Below, one piece after another: positions 24,973 to 33,919 of a stretch of 64,000 nt of DNA. Source of the DNA: Alphaproteobacteria bacterium (GTDB taxonomy: Bacteria; Pseudomonadota; Alphaproteobacteria; SMXS01); NCBI GenBank assembly GCA_016124315.1, contig WGNW01000024.1:1-64000 (forward strand), in the 5' to 3' direction. The translations under genes and the position numbers were made by a program. A model generated the notes under the pieces. That model did not search any database. It was not told the origin of the DNA and saw only the letters and a program-made list of their open reading frames with translations. How positions within the stretch are numbered: the stretch's first letter is position 1; each line of letters opens with the position of its first letter.

Positions 24973-24997
24973 AACGTGACTCGTCCCAGACTGTTCC
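24973..24997 (-). promoter_or_regulatory. EcfG-type general stress promoter, copy A
   Basis: Minus strand GGAAC, 16-base spacer, CGTT, identical in layout to the promoter of copy B. The bases around CGTT (CACGTTATCG) are also conserved between the two. The start codon is ~78 bases downstream. Confidence 0.75.
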
Positions 24998-25100
24998 GAC
25001 CTGCATTGGCGGCCTGAACGAGGCGTAAGGGAGGAACGGCTTGCCCGCATGCCGGCGTCGGTCCAAGCTGTCGGCACAGCAGGGGAGGGCGAAGCGGACC

Positions 25101-26081
25101 ATGGAAACACGGCGACTCGGCGGCCTTTGGCCGGTCTCCAGCCTGACGCTCGGCGGTGGCGGAATCGGACAGGTCTGGGGCGAAACCACCCGCGCGGAAG
25201 CGGTGGCGACGGTCAAGGCCGGCGTCGATGCCGGCATCACGCTGCTCGATCTGGCGCCGGGCTACGGCAGGGGCGAAGCCGAGATGGTCGTCGGCGAGGC
25301 GTTCGGCGGGCGCCTTCCCGACGGGGTGCGGGTGACCACCAAATACCAGCTCGGTGCGCCGCCCGCGGCGGACGTCTACGCGAAGATGGAGGCCGCCCTG
25401 GGGCGCAGCCTGGAGTTCATGAAGCGCGACCGGGTCGACCTCTACTTCCTGCACTCCAACATCTGCCCGGCCGGCTTCGTCTATCCGCGTTTCGCCGAGC
25501 GGCAGGACCGGTTCGCCACGCCCTGGCCGCTCTACGCCGAGGCGGTGATCCCGGCCATGGAGAAGCTCCGGGACTCAGGGCTGATCGGCGCCTGGGGCAT
25601 CACGGGGACGGGCGTCCCGGCGATGATCCGCCAGGCGCTGGCCCACGACGCGAAGCCTGCCGCCGTCCAGGCCGTCGCCAACCTGATGGACGCCATCGGC
25701 AACATGAAGATGTACGACGAGCCGGGCGAGCCCCGCCGGATCATCGAGACGGCGGCCGCCAACGGCGTCGGCGTCATGGGCATCCGGGCGGTGGCCGCCG
25801 GATCGCTCTGCCCGTCGATCGACCGCGACTTGCCTGACGAAGAGGCGACGGTCGTGGACTACCGGGCCGCCGCGCCGTTCAGGGAGCTCTGCGCCCGCTG
25901 GGGCGAGGACCCGGCCGTCGTCGCGCACCGCTACGCCCTGTCCATGCCCGGGGTCGACACGGTGGTGCTCGGCGTCAAGAACCGCGCCGAACTGGCGCAG
26001 TGCGTCGGGGCGGCGGAGCGCGGCCGGCTTTCCGCCGAGGAAGTCGCCGCCATCGACGGCCTGGGCCTGCGGAAACCGTAA
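25101..26081 (+). CDS. Aldo/keto reductase
   Basis: This encodes 326 residues with an AKR (alpha/beta)8 barrel. The catalytic tetrad region is recognised in 'LLDLAPGYGRGEAE' (Asp and Tyr) and 'RVTTKYQL' (Lys); the usual His is in 'DLYFLHSNI'. The C-terminal 'SMPGVDTVVLGVKN' is the NADPH-binding segment. It reduces carbonyl groups of sugars, aldehydes or ketones. The ATG at 25101 begins the family-like 'METRRLGGLWPVSSLTLGG'. The stop overlaps the next start as TAATG, so the two genes form a coupled operon. Confidence 0.88.
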   Translation: METRRLGGLWPVSSLTLGGGGIGQVWGETTRAEAVATVKAGVDAGITLLDLAPGYGRGEAEMVVGEAFGGRLPDGVRVTTKYQLGAPPAADVYAKMEAALGRSLEFMKRDRVDLYFLHSNICPAGFVYPRFAERQDRFATPWPLYAEAVIPAMEKLRDSGLIGAWGITGTGVPAMIRQALAHDAKPAAVQAVANLMDAIGNMKMYDEPGEPRRIIETAAANGVGVMGIRAVAAGSLCPSIDRDLPDEEATVVDYRAAAPFRELCARWGEDPAVVAHRYALSMPGVDTVVLGVKNRAELAQCVGAAERGRLSAEEVAAIDGLGLRKP

Positions 26082-26626
26082 TGGCGGGCGGCGATGCCGA
26101 CTACTGGCGCAACCTGCGCCGGTCCCGGCCGCCGGCTGAGGCGATCGAGCCGGCCGGTCCCGGCGAGGAATCCGTCTGGGACTACCCGCGTCCGCCGCTG
26201 CTGGAGCGCATCGACTGGCCGCTGCAGGTCGAGTTCGGCGGCGAGATCGTGGCGTCGACAACGCGGGGAATCCGCATTCTGGAGACCGCCAGTCCGCCCG
26301 CTTACTACTTTCCGCCGCAGGACGTGCGGCTCGACCTGATGCGCCGCGTCGCCGGCACGTCGCTGTGCGAGTGGAAGGGAACCGCCGTCTACTGGGAGAT
26401 CGTCGCCGGCGGCCGGATTGCCGAAGCCGCGGCCTGGTCCTATCCCGATCCCGAGCCCGAGTTCGCCGCCATCCGGGGCTGGTTCTCGTTCTATCCCGGC
26501 CGGGTCGACGCCTGCCGGGTACGTGGCGAGCTGGCCTCGCCGCAGCCCGGGCCGTTCTACGGCGGCTGGATGACGTCGTGGGTCCGCGGTCCGGTGAAGG
26601 GAGCGTCCGGCACCGAGCGGTGGTAG
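26081..26626 (+). CDS. DUF427-family protein
   Basis: This encodes 181 residues. The DUF427 core is visible: 'VWDYPRPPLLE', 'VEFGGEIVASTTRGIRILETASPPAYYFPPQDV', 'CEWKGTAVYWEI' and 'RGWFSFYPGRVDACRV'. The family is widespread and uncharacterised, forming a small beta fold. Its start overlaps the stop of the aldo/keto reductase (TAATG), so the two are translated in sequence and may act on the same substrate. Confidence 0.88.
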   Translation: MAGGDADYWRNLRRSRPPAEAIEPAGPGEESVWDYPRPPLLERIDWPLQVEFGGEIVASTTRGIRILETASPPAYYFPPQDVRLDLMRRVAGTSLCEWKGTAVYWEIVAGGRIAEAAAWSYPDPEPEFAAIRGWFSFYPGRVDACRVRGELASPQPGPFYGGWMTSWVRGPVKGASGTERW

Positions 26627-26637
26627 GGGCACGGCGA

Positions 26638-26653
26638 AAGATATCCATATCTT
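26638..26653. promoter_or_regulatory. Palindrome AAGATAT-CC-ATATCTT before recQ
   Basis: A perfect 7-2-7 inverted repeat lies 60 bases upstream of the recQ start, in otherwise GC-rich DNA. It has no T tract, so an operator is more likely than a terminator. No known SOS box of the alphaproteobacterial GTTC-N7-GTTC type is seen here. Confidence 0.45.
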
Positions 26654-26713
26654 GAGGTCGAAAGGGGGAGAGGCGGCCTGTAGACTGGCAATGATTCCCC
26701 TCCGCGAGGTGCC

Positions 26714-28534
<1,821 letters not shown>

Positions 28535-28595
28535 GGGCGCTTACCGGCCTCGCCGTTGCCGCTTATAGTGAACGGGGGCAGAGAAGGGGCATCCG

Positions 28596-28922
28596 ATGAT
28601 CGTAGCCACCACTGAATACGTTGCCGGGCACCGCACGGTGGAAACCAAGGGGCAGTGCTTCGGCGTCGTCGTGCGCAGCCGCGGGCTGGGCGGCAACATC
28701 ATGGCCGGGCTGCGCTCGGTGATCGGCGGCGAAATCCACGAATACACCTCGATGATCGAGGAGGCGCGCCGCCACGCCATCGACCGGCTGGTGGAGAACG
28801 CCACCGCCATGGGCGCCAACGCGGTGGTGATGATGCGCTTCGATTCCGGCGAGTTGGGCCAGAGCATGAGCGAGATCGTCGCCTACGGCACGGCGGTGGT
28901 GGTCGAGCCGGACCGGGACTGA
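28596..28922 (+). CDS. YbjQ-family (UPF0145) protein
   Basis: This encodes 108 residues of the heavy-metal-binding-like YbjQ family: 'VVVRSRGLGGNIMAGLRSVIGGEIHEYTSMIEEARRHAIDRL' and 'AMGANAVVMMRFDSGELGQSMSEIVAYGTAVVVE' match throughout. The fold forms a pentamer of alpha/beta subunits; the function is not settled. AGAAGGGG precedes the start. The next small membrane protein begins five bases after the stop. Confidence 0.93.
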   Translation: MIVATTEYVAGHRTVETKGQCFGVVVRSRGLGGNIMAGLRSVIGGEIHEYTSMIEEARRHAIDRLVENATAMGANAVVMMRFDSGELGQSMSEIVAYGTAVVVEPDRD

Positions 28923-28927
28923 CGGCG

Positions 28928-29254
28928 ATGCCGGTGCTGCGCGCCATCCTGGTGACCGCGGGCGTGCTGGCCCTGGTCGGGGTGCCCGTATCCGTGTTCT
29001 GCGGCGCGCCCTTTCCGATCCCGCTCTGGCTGGCCGGCGGCGGCATCGTGCTGCTGCTCGGCTCGCTCTACGAGCGCATCCACTACAAGCGGCTGGCCGG
29101 CGCCAGCCCGGGTCCGGACTGGGAGGCGACGGCGGAGCGCTTCGTCGATCCGGAGACCGGCAAGCTGGTGCAGGTCTACCTCAAGCCGCGCACCGGCGAG
29201 CGGACCTACGTGGTGATCGGCGACCCGCCGGCGAAGACGCCGGACCCCTCGTGA
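28928..29254 (+). CDS. Small membrane protein
   Basis: This encodes 108 residues. Two hydrophobic helices (about 5-25 and 30-46) lie at the N-terminus and a soluble tail follows, containing 'RFVDPETGKLVQVYLKPRTGERTYV'. The tail repeats a 'D/E-P-x-T-G-K/E' pattern. No family recognised. The start codon is five bases past the ybjQ-like stop, so the genes are co-transcribed; a membrane partner of the YbjQ-type protein is possible. Confidence 0.7.
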   Translation: MPVLRAILVTAGVLALVGVPVSVFCGAPFPIPLWLAGGGIVLLLGSLYERIHYKRLAGASPGPDWEATAERFVDPETGKLVQVYLKPRTGERTYVVIGDPPAKTPDPS

Positions 29255-29272
29255 GCGACCCGGCTTGGAGCT

Positions 29273-30268
29273 TCAGCAGGCGGCGGCGAGCTCCCAGACG
29301 TCGGCGACGATCTCGTAGGACCGGACCCGCGCTCCGTGGTCGAAGATCTGCGAGGCGATGATGATCTCGTCGGCGCCCGTCCGCTCCGCGAACTCGCGCA
29401 GCCGTCGGCGCACCGTATCGGGCGAGCCGATCGCCGAACGCGAGAGGGTCTGGTCCAGCAGCAGCTTCTCCTGCGGTCCCAGCGTGCTTTCGTAGTCGGC
29501 CATGGGCGGCGCCAGCGCCGTCGCCCGGCCGCTGCGCAGGTTGACGAAGGCCTGCTGCATCGACGTAGCGATGTAGCGGGCCTCCTCGTCGGTGTCGGCG
29601 GCGAAGACGTTGTAGCCGAGCATGACGTAGGGCTGGTCGATGGCACCCGGCTCGAAGCGCTCCCGGTAGATGCGGATCGCCTCCATCATCTGGCCGGGCG
29701 CGAAGTGGGAGGCGAAGGCATAGGGCAGGCCCAGGGCAGCGGCCAGCTGGGCGCCGTAGAGGCTCGAGCCCAACATCCAGACCCGCACCTCCAGGCCTTC
29801 GCCGGGAATCGCGTGCACCATCTGGCCGTCTTCCGCCGGCTGGAAGTAACGCATCACCTCGACGACGTCGCGGGGGAACTGGTCGACGCTGCCGTCCAGG
29901 TTGCGCCGCAGCGCCCTGGCGGTGAACTGGTCGGTGCCCGGCGCGCGGCCCAGTCCCAGGTCGATGCGGCCCGGATAGAGCGCGGCCAGGGTGCCGAACT
30001 GCTCCGCCACCATCAGCGGTGCGTGGTTGGGCAGCATGATGCCGCCGGCGCCGACGCGGATGGTCGAGGTGACGTCGGCGACGTGTCCGATGACGACGGC
30101 GGTCGCCGCGCTGGCGACGCCCGGGAAGTTGTGATGCTCGGCGAGCCAGTACCGCCGATAGCCCAGCCGTTCCGCATGGCGGGCGAGGTCGCGGGCGTTG
30201 CCGAACGCCTGGGCGGCGTCGCCGCCCTGCACGATGGGGCAGAGGTCGAGGACGGAAAGGGGAATCAC
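29273..30268 (-). CDS. LLM-class oxidoreductase (luciferase-like, YhbW/MsnO8-type)
   Basis: This encodes 331 residues starting at GTG 30268, where the peptide begins '[22 protein letters not shown]', the standard opening of this subgroup. Other family marks are '[11 protein letters not shown]' and '[16 protein letters not shown]'. It is a flavin-dependent barrel enzyme related to alkanal monooxygenase; the substrate is unknown. GGAGCGCGCC precedes the start. It follows the GlsB-like gene by 13 bases on the same strand. Confidence 0.9.
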   Translation of the reverse strand: MIPLSVLDLCPIVQGGDAAQAFGNARDLARHAERLGYRRYWLAEHHNFPGVASAATAVVIGHVADVTSTIRVGAGGIMLPNHAPLMVAEQFGTLAALYPGRIDLGLGRAPGTDQFTARALRRNLDGSVDQFPRDVVEVMRYFQPAEDGQMVHAIPGEGLEVRVWMLGSSLYGAQLAAALGLPYAFASHFAPGQMMEAIRIYRERFEPGAIDQPYVMLGYNVFAADTDEEARYIATSMQQAFVNLRSGRATALAPPMADYESTLGPQEKLLLDQTLSRSAIGSPDTVRRRLREFAERTGADEIIIASQIFDHGARVRSYEIVADVWELAAAC

Positions 30269-30281
30269 GGCGCGCTCCGGC

Positions 30282-30539
30282 TCACCGGTGCCGCCGGCCG
30301 GAAAGGACCGCCCAGATCGCCAGCACGATGACGGCGCCAACCACGGCGCCGAACAGGCCGGCGCTTTCGCCCGGGGCGTACCATCCCAGCTCGCGGCCCA
30401 GATAGGTCGCCACCACCGCGCCGACGATGCCGAGAACGGTGGTCAGCAGGCAGCCCTTCGGTTCGTTGTCGCCGGGCATCACCAGCTTGGCGATCACGCC
30501 GGCCAGGAAGCCGATCAGGATGCTCCACAGGATGCTCAT
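30282..30539 (-). CDS. GlsB/YeaQ/YmgE-family small membrane protein
   Basis: This encodes 85 residues with three hydrophobic segments. The pattern '[40 protein letters not shown]' is the family signature. These proteins are often stress-induced and once were called transglycosylase-associated; their true role is unknown. No EcfG motif was found in the ~115 bases upstream. Confidence 0.9.
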   Translation of the reverse strand: MSILWSILIGFLAGVIAKLVMPGDNEPKGCLLTTVLGIVGAVVATYLGRELGWYAPGESAGLFGAVVGAVIVLAIWAVLSGRRHR

Positions 30540-30655
30540 GGACAGGCGACTCCATCGGTTTCGCGGTGCGGCGCCAGGCGGCGCGGGGCGGAACAGTAGC
30601 AATATTTGATGGCGTCCGCCACGCATCGGGCATCGCTGCCCGGCGCGTCGACCGG

Positions 30656-31126
30656 TCAGCGGTTCTGGGCGTGCTCGCTGAGTGCGAGGGCGTCCTCGAT
30701 GGGCAGCATGCGCCAGCTCCGCTCGGCGAACAGCCATTGGCCGTCGCGCTTGACGAACCTGTCGGCATACTCGCTGAGGATGCGCCGGCTGGTGCCCTCG
30801 AAGTCGGTGTAGGACTCGGTGGTGTAGGTGCGGCCCGTGGCGGTGTCGCCGGTGACGTTGATGGCGCCGGGCGTGGAGATGAAGATGCAGGTGTCCGGAT
30901 TGTCGTCGGGGCCGTGGAACTCGATCATCATCGCGCTCCATTCCGCCACGATCCGCTCGCGGCCCTTGATCTCGTCCCAGCCGGGCAGGTCGGGCAGGCA
31001 CCAGCGCGCGTCTTCGGCCCAGCAGGCGCCCCAGGCCTTCACGTCGCGCTGGGTCACCGCATCGCCATAGGCTTCGAGCAGTTCGCGGATGGCAAGGCGG
31101 TCTTCGAACGGTCCCGTGAACGTCAT
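30656..31126 (-). CDS. SnoaL-like protein (aromatic dioxygenase-associated), copy 2
   Basis: This encodes 156 residues of NTF2/SnoaL fold: 'EDRLAIRELLEAYGDAVTQRD', 'WGACWAEDARWCLPDLPGWDEIKGRE' and 'YADRFVKRDGQWLFAERSWRML'. The pattern also fits the beta subunit of aromatic-ring dioxygenases, which share this fold. It lies directly after a paralogue (31150-31563) and a Rieske oxygenase gene with short gaps, in one operon. AAGGGGAGAGAC is the ribosome site. Its role may be isomerase or hydratase, or a structural subunit. Confidence 0.85.
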   Translation of the reverse strand: MTFTGPFEDRLAIRELLEAYGDAVTQRDVKAWGACWAEDARWCLPDLPGWDEIKGRERIVAEWSAMMIEFHGPDDNPDTCIFISTPGAINVTGDTATGRTYTTESYTDFEGTSRRILSEYADRFVKRDGQWLFAERSWRMLPIEDALALSEHAQNR

Positions 31127-31149
31127 GTCTCTCCCCTTCGGTCCTGGGC

Positions 31150-31563
31150 TCAACCGGAATGCAGCACTTTGAAGACCCTGCGCTGGAACAGCCACCTGCC
31201 GCCGCGCTTCACGTAGTCGTCGTCGTAGCGGCCGGTGACCCGGTAGGTCGCGCCGGTCGCGTCGGTCACCAGTTCCGAGGTGTAGGCGCGGCCGGTGGCG
31301 GCGTTGCCGTTCACCGTCACCGCACCCAGAGTGGCGATGTTGACGTTGAGGGGGTAGTTCTCCATGGCGGCGACCCAGGTGGAGACGATGGTGTCGCGCC
31401 CTTCCATGCGCTCCCAGCCCTCGAAGTCGGGCATGCTCCAGAAGCCGTCCTCGGCCCAGAGCGCGCCCCACTCCTCGGCGCTGCGGCGGGTCACCGCGTC
31501 GCCATAGGCGGCGACCAGTTCCTGTATGGCAAGGCGATCCTCTGCCGGGCCGGTGAAAGCCAT
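31150..31563 (-). CDS. SnoaL-like protein, copy 1
   Basis: This encodes 137 residues and is a paralogue of the next gene: same start 'MAFTGPAEDRLAIQELVAAYGDAVTRR', same 'WGALWAEDGFW' and 'DDDYVKRGGRWLFQRRVFKVL'. The two were probably produced by local duplication. It sits 35 bases after the Rieske oxygenase gene, preceded by GGGGAGACGGAG. Either could be a small subunit or a separate enzyme acting on the Rieske product. Confidence 0.85.
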   Translation of the reverse strand: MAFTGPAEDRLAIQELVAAYGDAVTRRSAEEWGALWAEDGFWSMPDFEGWERMEGRDTIVSTWVAAMENYPLNVNIATLGAVTVNGNAATGRAYTSELVTDATGATYRVTGRYDDDYVKRGGRWLFQRRVFKVLHSG

Positions 31564-31598
31564 CTCCGTCTCCCCGTTGTCGATGGAGGAAGGGCCGC

Positions 31599-32921
31599 CT
31601 AGCGGCGGCCCTCGATGTAGTCGTTGAGCTCCTCGTGGAAACGCCGCACGCGGCTCTCCTGGCCGCTCAGATGGGCGTCGGTGTAGCCGCGGGAATGGAA
31701 GCCCTCCTGCTGGCCCACCGCCACGCTCAGGTCCTGGATCAGGAAGGAATCCATCATGTCGGGGATCGGGTTGCCGCTGCCGTAGTGATGGAACTCGAAC
31801 TCCGCCTCCTCGAACGGGCGCGGGCCGCAGATGGTCACCACCTCGTCCTGGCCCTCCACCTTGGGCGCCAGGAACCAGTAGTCGAAGGTGCACTTTTCCG
31901 GATCGGTAGGATGCGGCTCGGTGCGGAACAGGTGCACGCCCTCGAAGGTGCCGGTCAGCGTCACGTTGGGGAACATGGTGTGGTGGAAGAAGTCGGTCAG
32001 TTCGTCGTCGGCCAGCTTCTCGACGTAGCCATAGCCGCGTGCGGGCCCCAGCGTGCGGCGCTGCCGCTGCAGGGCGAGGCGGGTGTCGCGCGAGCGTCCC
32101 GCGAACTCGGCCGGGTCCAGGTCCCATTGCTGCAGCATGGCGTCGAGCGGCGTTTCCACCTCGTTGGGCCTGGGCGCGCGCATCGAGGGCTGGCCCTGCT
32201 CGATCATCCGGTTGTGGCCCTGCCGGTACATCTCGAAGATGGTGTTGAGGTAGTCCTCGTCGGTCGTCGTCGACAGCTGGGGATGGACGGTGGGCAGGTG
32301 GTAGGACTCGTTGAAGTTGTCCGACGAGAACTTCCAGTTGGCGTCCACGTCGAACGTCCGCCAGACCACCCGCACCATGTCTTCCAGGTTGCGGTTGGCG
32401 AACAGGTGCGGGATCGGTCCCAGGTAATCGCCCAGCGGGCCGGCATTCTGGTCCATGGTGTACCAGATGAAGCCGCCCCAGGTGTCGCAGGGCACCTCGA
32501 CCAGCTTCAGCCGGCCACACGGGTTGCCGTCGTCGAAGTCTTCCGGGTCCTGGACGTGCTCGAGCACGCCGTCGATGCCCCACTTCCAGCCGTGATAGGA
32601 GCAGGTCAGGCCGTCGCCGCCGCCCGATTGCGCCCAGGCCAGGCGGTTACCGCGGTGGCGGCAGCTATTGTAGAAGGCGCGGATACCGCCGTCCCTCTGG
32701 CGGAAGACCACGACGGATTCCCGCAGGAACTTGTGCGTCACGTAGTCGCCGGGCTCGGGGATTTCGGACACCCGGCCGGCGATATGCCAGATCCGCGTCC
32801 ACATGTGATCCCATTCCTTCTGGGCGAAGTCGCGCGAGTAATAGCGGTCGCCGGTGATGGGATCGCCCCGCAGCGCGGAGGCCGAGCTGCCCGCGATCGG
32901 GCTCAGTTCGTCTTTCCCCAT
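31599..32921 (-). CDS. Rieske non-haem iron oxygenase, alpha-subunit type
   Basis: This encodes 440 residues. The Rieske [2Fe-2S] ligands are Cys87, His89 (CRHRG), Cys107 and His110 (CSYHGW). The catalytic domain has the mononuclear iron motif 'DNFNESYHLPTVHP' with two histidines and a downstream aspartate. Such oxygenases hydroxylate aromatic rings, steroids or terpenoids using electrons from a reductase, which is not encoded here. The gene is first in an operon with two SnoaL-like genes and divergent from a TetR regulator. Confidence 0.92.
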   Translation of the reverse strand: MGKDELSPIAGSSASALRGDPITGDRYYSRDFAQKEWDHMWTRIWHIAGRVSEIPEPGDYVTHKFLRESVVVFRQRDGGIRAFYNSCRHRGNRLAWAQSGGGDGLTCSYHGWKWGIDGVLEHVQDPEDFDDGNPCGRLKLVEVPCDTWGGFIWYTMDQNAGPLGDYLGPIPHLFANRNLEDMVRVVWRTFDVDANWKFSSDNFNESYHLPTVHPQLSTTTDEDYLNTIFEMYRQGHNRMIEQGQPSMRAPRPNEVETPLDAMLQQWDLDPAEFAGRSRDTRLALQRQRRTLGPARGYGYVEKLADDELTDFFHHTMFPNVTLTGTFEGVHLFRTEPHPTDPEKCTFDYWFLAPKVEGQDEVVTICGPRPFEEAEFEFHHYGSGNPIPDMMDSFLIQDLSVAVGQQEGFHSRGYTDAHLSGQESRVRRFHEELNDYIEGRR

Positions 32922-32941
32922 TGTCGTGCTCCTGACGTTGT

Positions 32942-32957
32942 CAACCAGCTTTGGTTG
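32942..32957. promoter_or_regulatory. Inverted repeat CAACCA-GCTT-TGGTTG
   Basis: A 6-4-6 palindrome between the Rieske gene start and the TetR gene start, close to the Rieske ribosome site. A second half-like CCCAACC lies 24 bases further right. Probably part of the operator region. Confidence 0.45.
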
Positions 32958-33029
32958 GACGTATTATCAAAAACAGTCACCCAACCCTGCTGTACCTGTC
33001 AATCGTTATGTAGGGCGAGGGAGGATAGC

Positions 33030-33713
33030 ATGCCACAAGTCGCGGCGAAGCGCCTGCGGCAAGACGAGCCGGGCAGTTCGCGCAGCCGTATCCTCGACGC
33101 GGCCGAGGCCCTGTTCGCCCAGCGCGGCTACTACGGCGTCTCGGTGCGCGAGATCACCCGCGAGGCGGGCGTGCAACTGGCGCTCGCCAGCTACTACTTC
33201 GCCTCCAAGGAAGAACTCTTCCGGCAGGTGGTCGCCAGGCGCGCCGACGAGCACTGCGCCGATCTCGCGGCCGCCCTGGACGGCGCGCTGGCGGCGGCGG
33301 AGCCCGCGTTGCCGGCCGTCGAGGCGGTGATCCGCGCCTTCCTCGAACCTGTCCTGATCCGCTCGCTCACGGGGGGCGGAGGCTGGAAGAACTATATCCA
33401 GGTGCTGGCATGGGCCATGAACATGCGCGCCAACGAGGACTTCCTGCGGCCGCTGGTGGAAATCTGGACGCCCCTCAACAAGCGATTCGTCGGGGTGCTG
33501 TGGTCGCTCTATCCGCACCGGCCGGTCGAGGACATCCACTGGGCGTTCTACTTCCTCGAGGCCTCGCTGATTCACATCCTCGTCGAGGCCGGGGTGGTGG
33601 ATCGCCAGTCGGCGGGGACCTGCCGGTCCTCCGACCTCGAGGCGATCCTGCGACACATGGTTCCCTACTACGCGGCGGCCTTTGCCCGCTTCGGGGACGG
33701 CACCGGACGCTAG
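33030..33713 (+). CDS. TetR/AcrR-family transcriptional regulator
   Basis: This encodes 227 residues. The DNA-binding domain is at ~18-65: 'SRILDAAEALFAQRGYYGVSVREITREAGVQLALASYYFASKEELF'. The C-terminal domain (tetracyclin repressor-like C-terminal fold) would bind a small ligand. It is divergent from the Rieske operon and precedes the TonB gene, so it likely controls both. GAGGGAGGATAGC precedes the start. Its likely binding half-site TGACTG occurs in the Rieske promoter and as a full palindrome before the TonB gene. Confidence 0.9.
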   Translation: MPQVAAKRLRQDEPGSSRSRILDAAEALFAQRGYYGVSVREITREAGVQLALASYYFASKEELFRQVVARRADEHCADLAAALDGALAAAEPALPAVEAVIRAFLEPVLIRSLTGGGGWKNYIQVLAWAMNMRANEDFLRPLVEIWTPLNKRFVGVLWSLYPHRPVEDIHWAFYFLEASLIHILVEAGVVDRQSAGTCRSSDLEAILRHMVPYYAAAFARFGDGTGR

Positions 33714-33763
33714 CTGCGTCGGAGTCTTGAAATCCGTCCGGAAGGCATGCATTTTATTTTGTC

Positions 33764-33777
33764 TGACTGTTCAGTCA
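33764..33777. promoter_or_regulatory. Operator TGACTG-TT-CAGTCA
   Basis: A perfect 6-2-6 palindrome ~145 bases before the TonB receptor start. It has the shape of classical TetR/AcrR operators. The sequence TGACTGTT also occurs on the minus strand in the Rieske/TetR divergent region (around 32971-32978), giving a shared half-site. Confidence 0.6.
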
Positions 33778-33919
33778 AAGACCGGTGCCGCGTGCACTCT
33801 AATACCAGGGCCGGGACAAACCGGCATACCCGAGACCGGGGAGATCGCTCCGTTCCGCCATGGACGAGCGCCTTGCCAAAATGAAAACGGCCCGTTCGGG
33901 GCCTAAAGGGGAGTTATCC

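Noticed and set aside
28596..30539. EcfG promoters before the ybjQ-like and GlsB-like genes, which are often stress genes
   Set aside because: No GGAAC followed at 16-17 bases by CGTT was found upstream of either.
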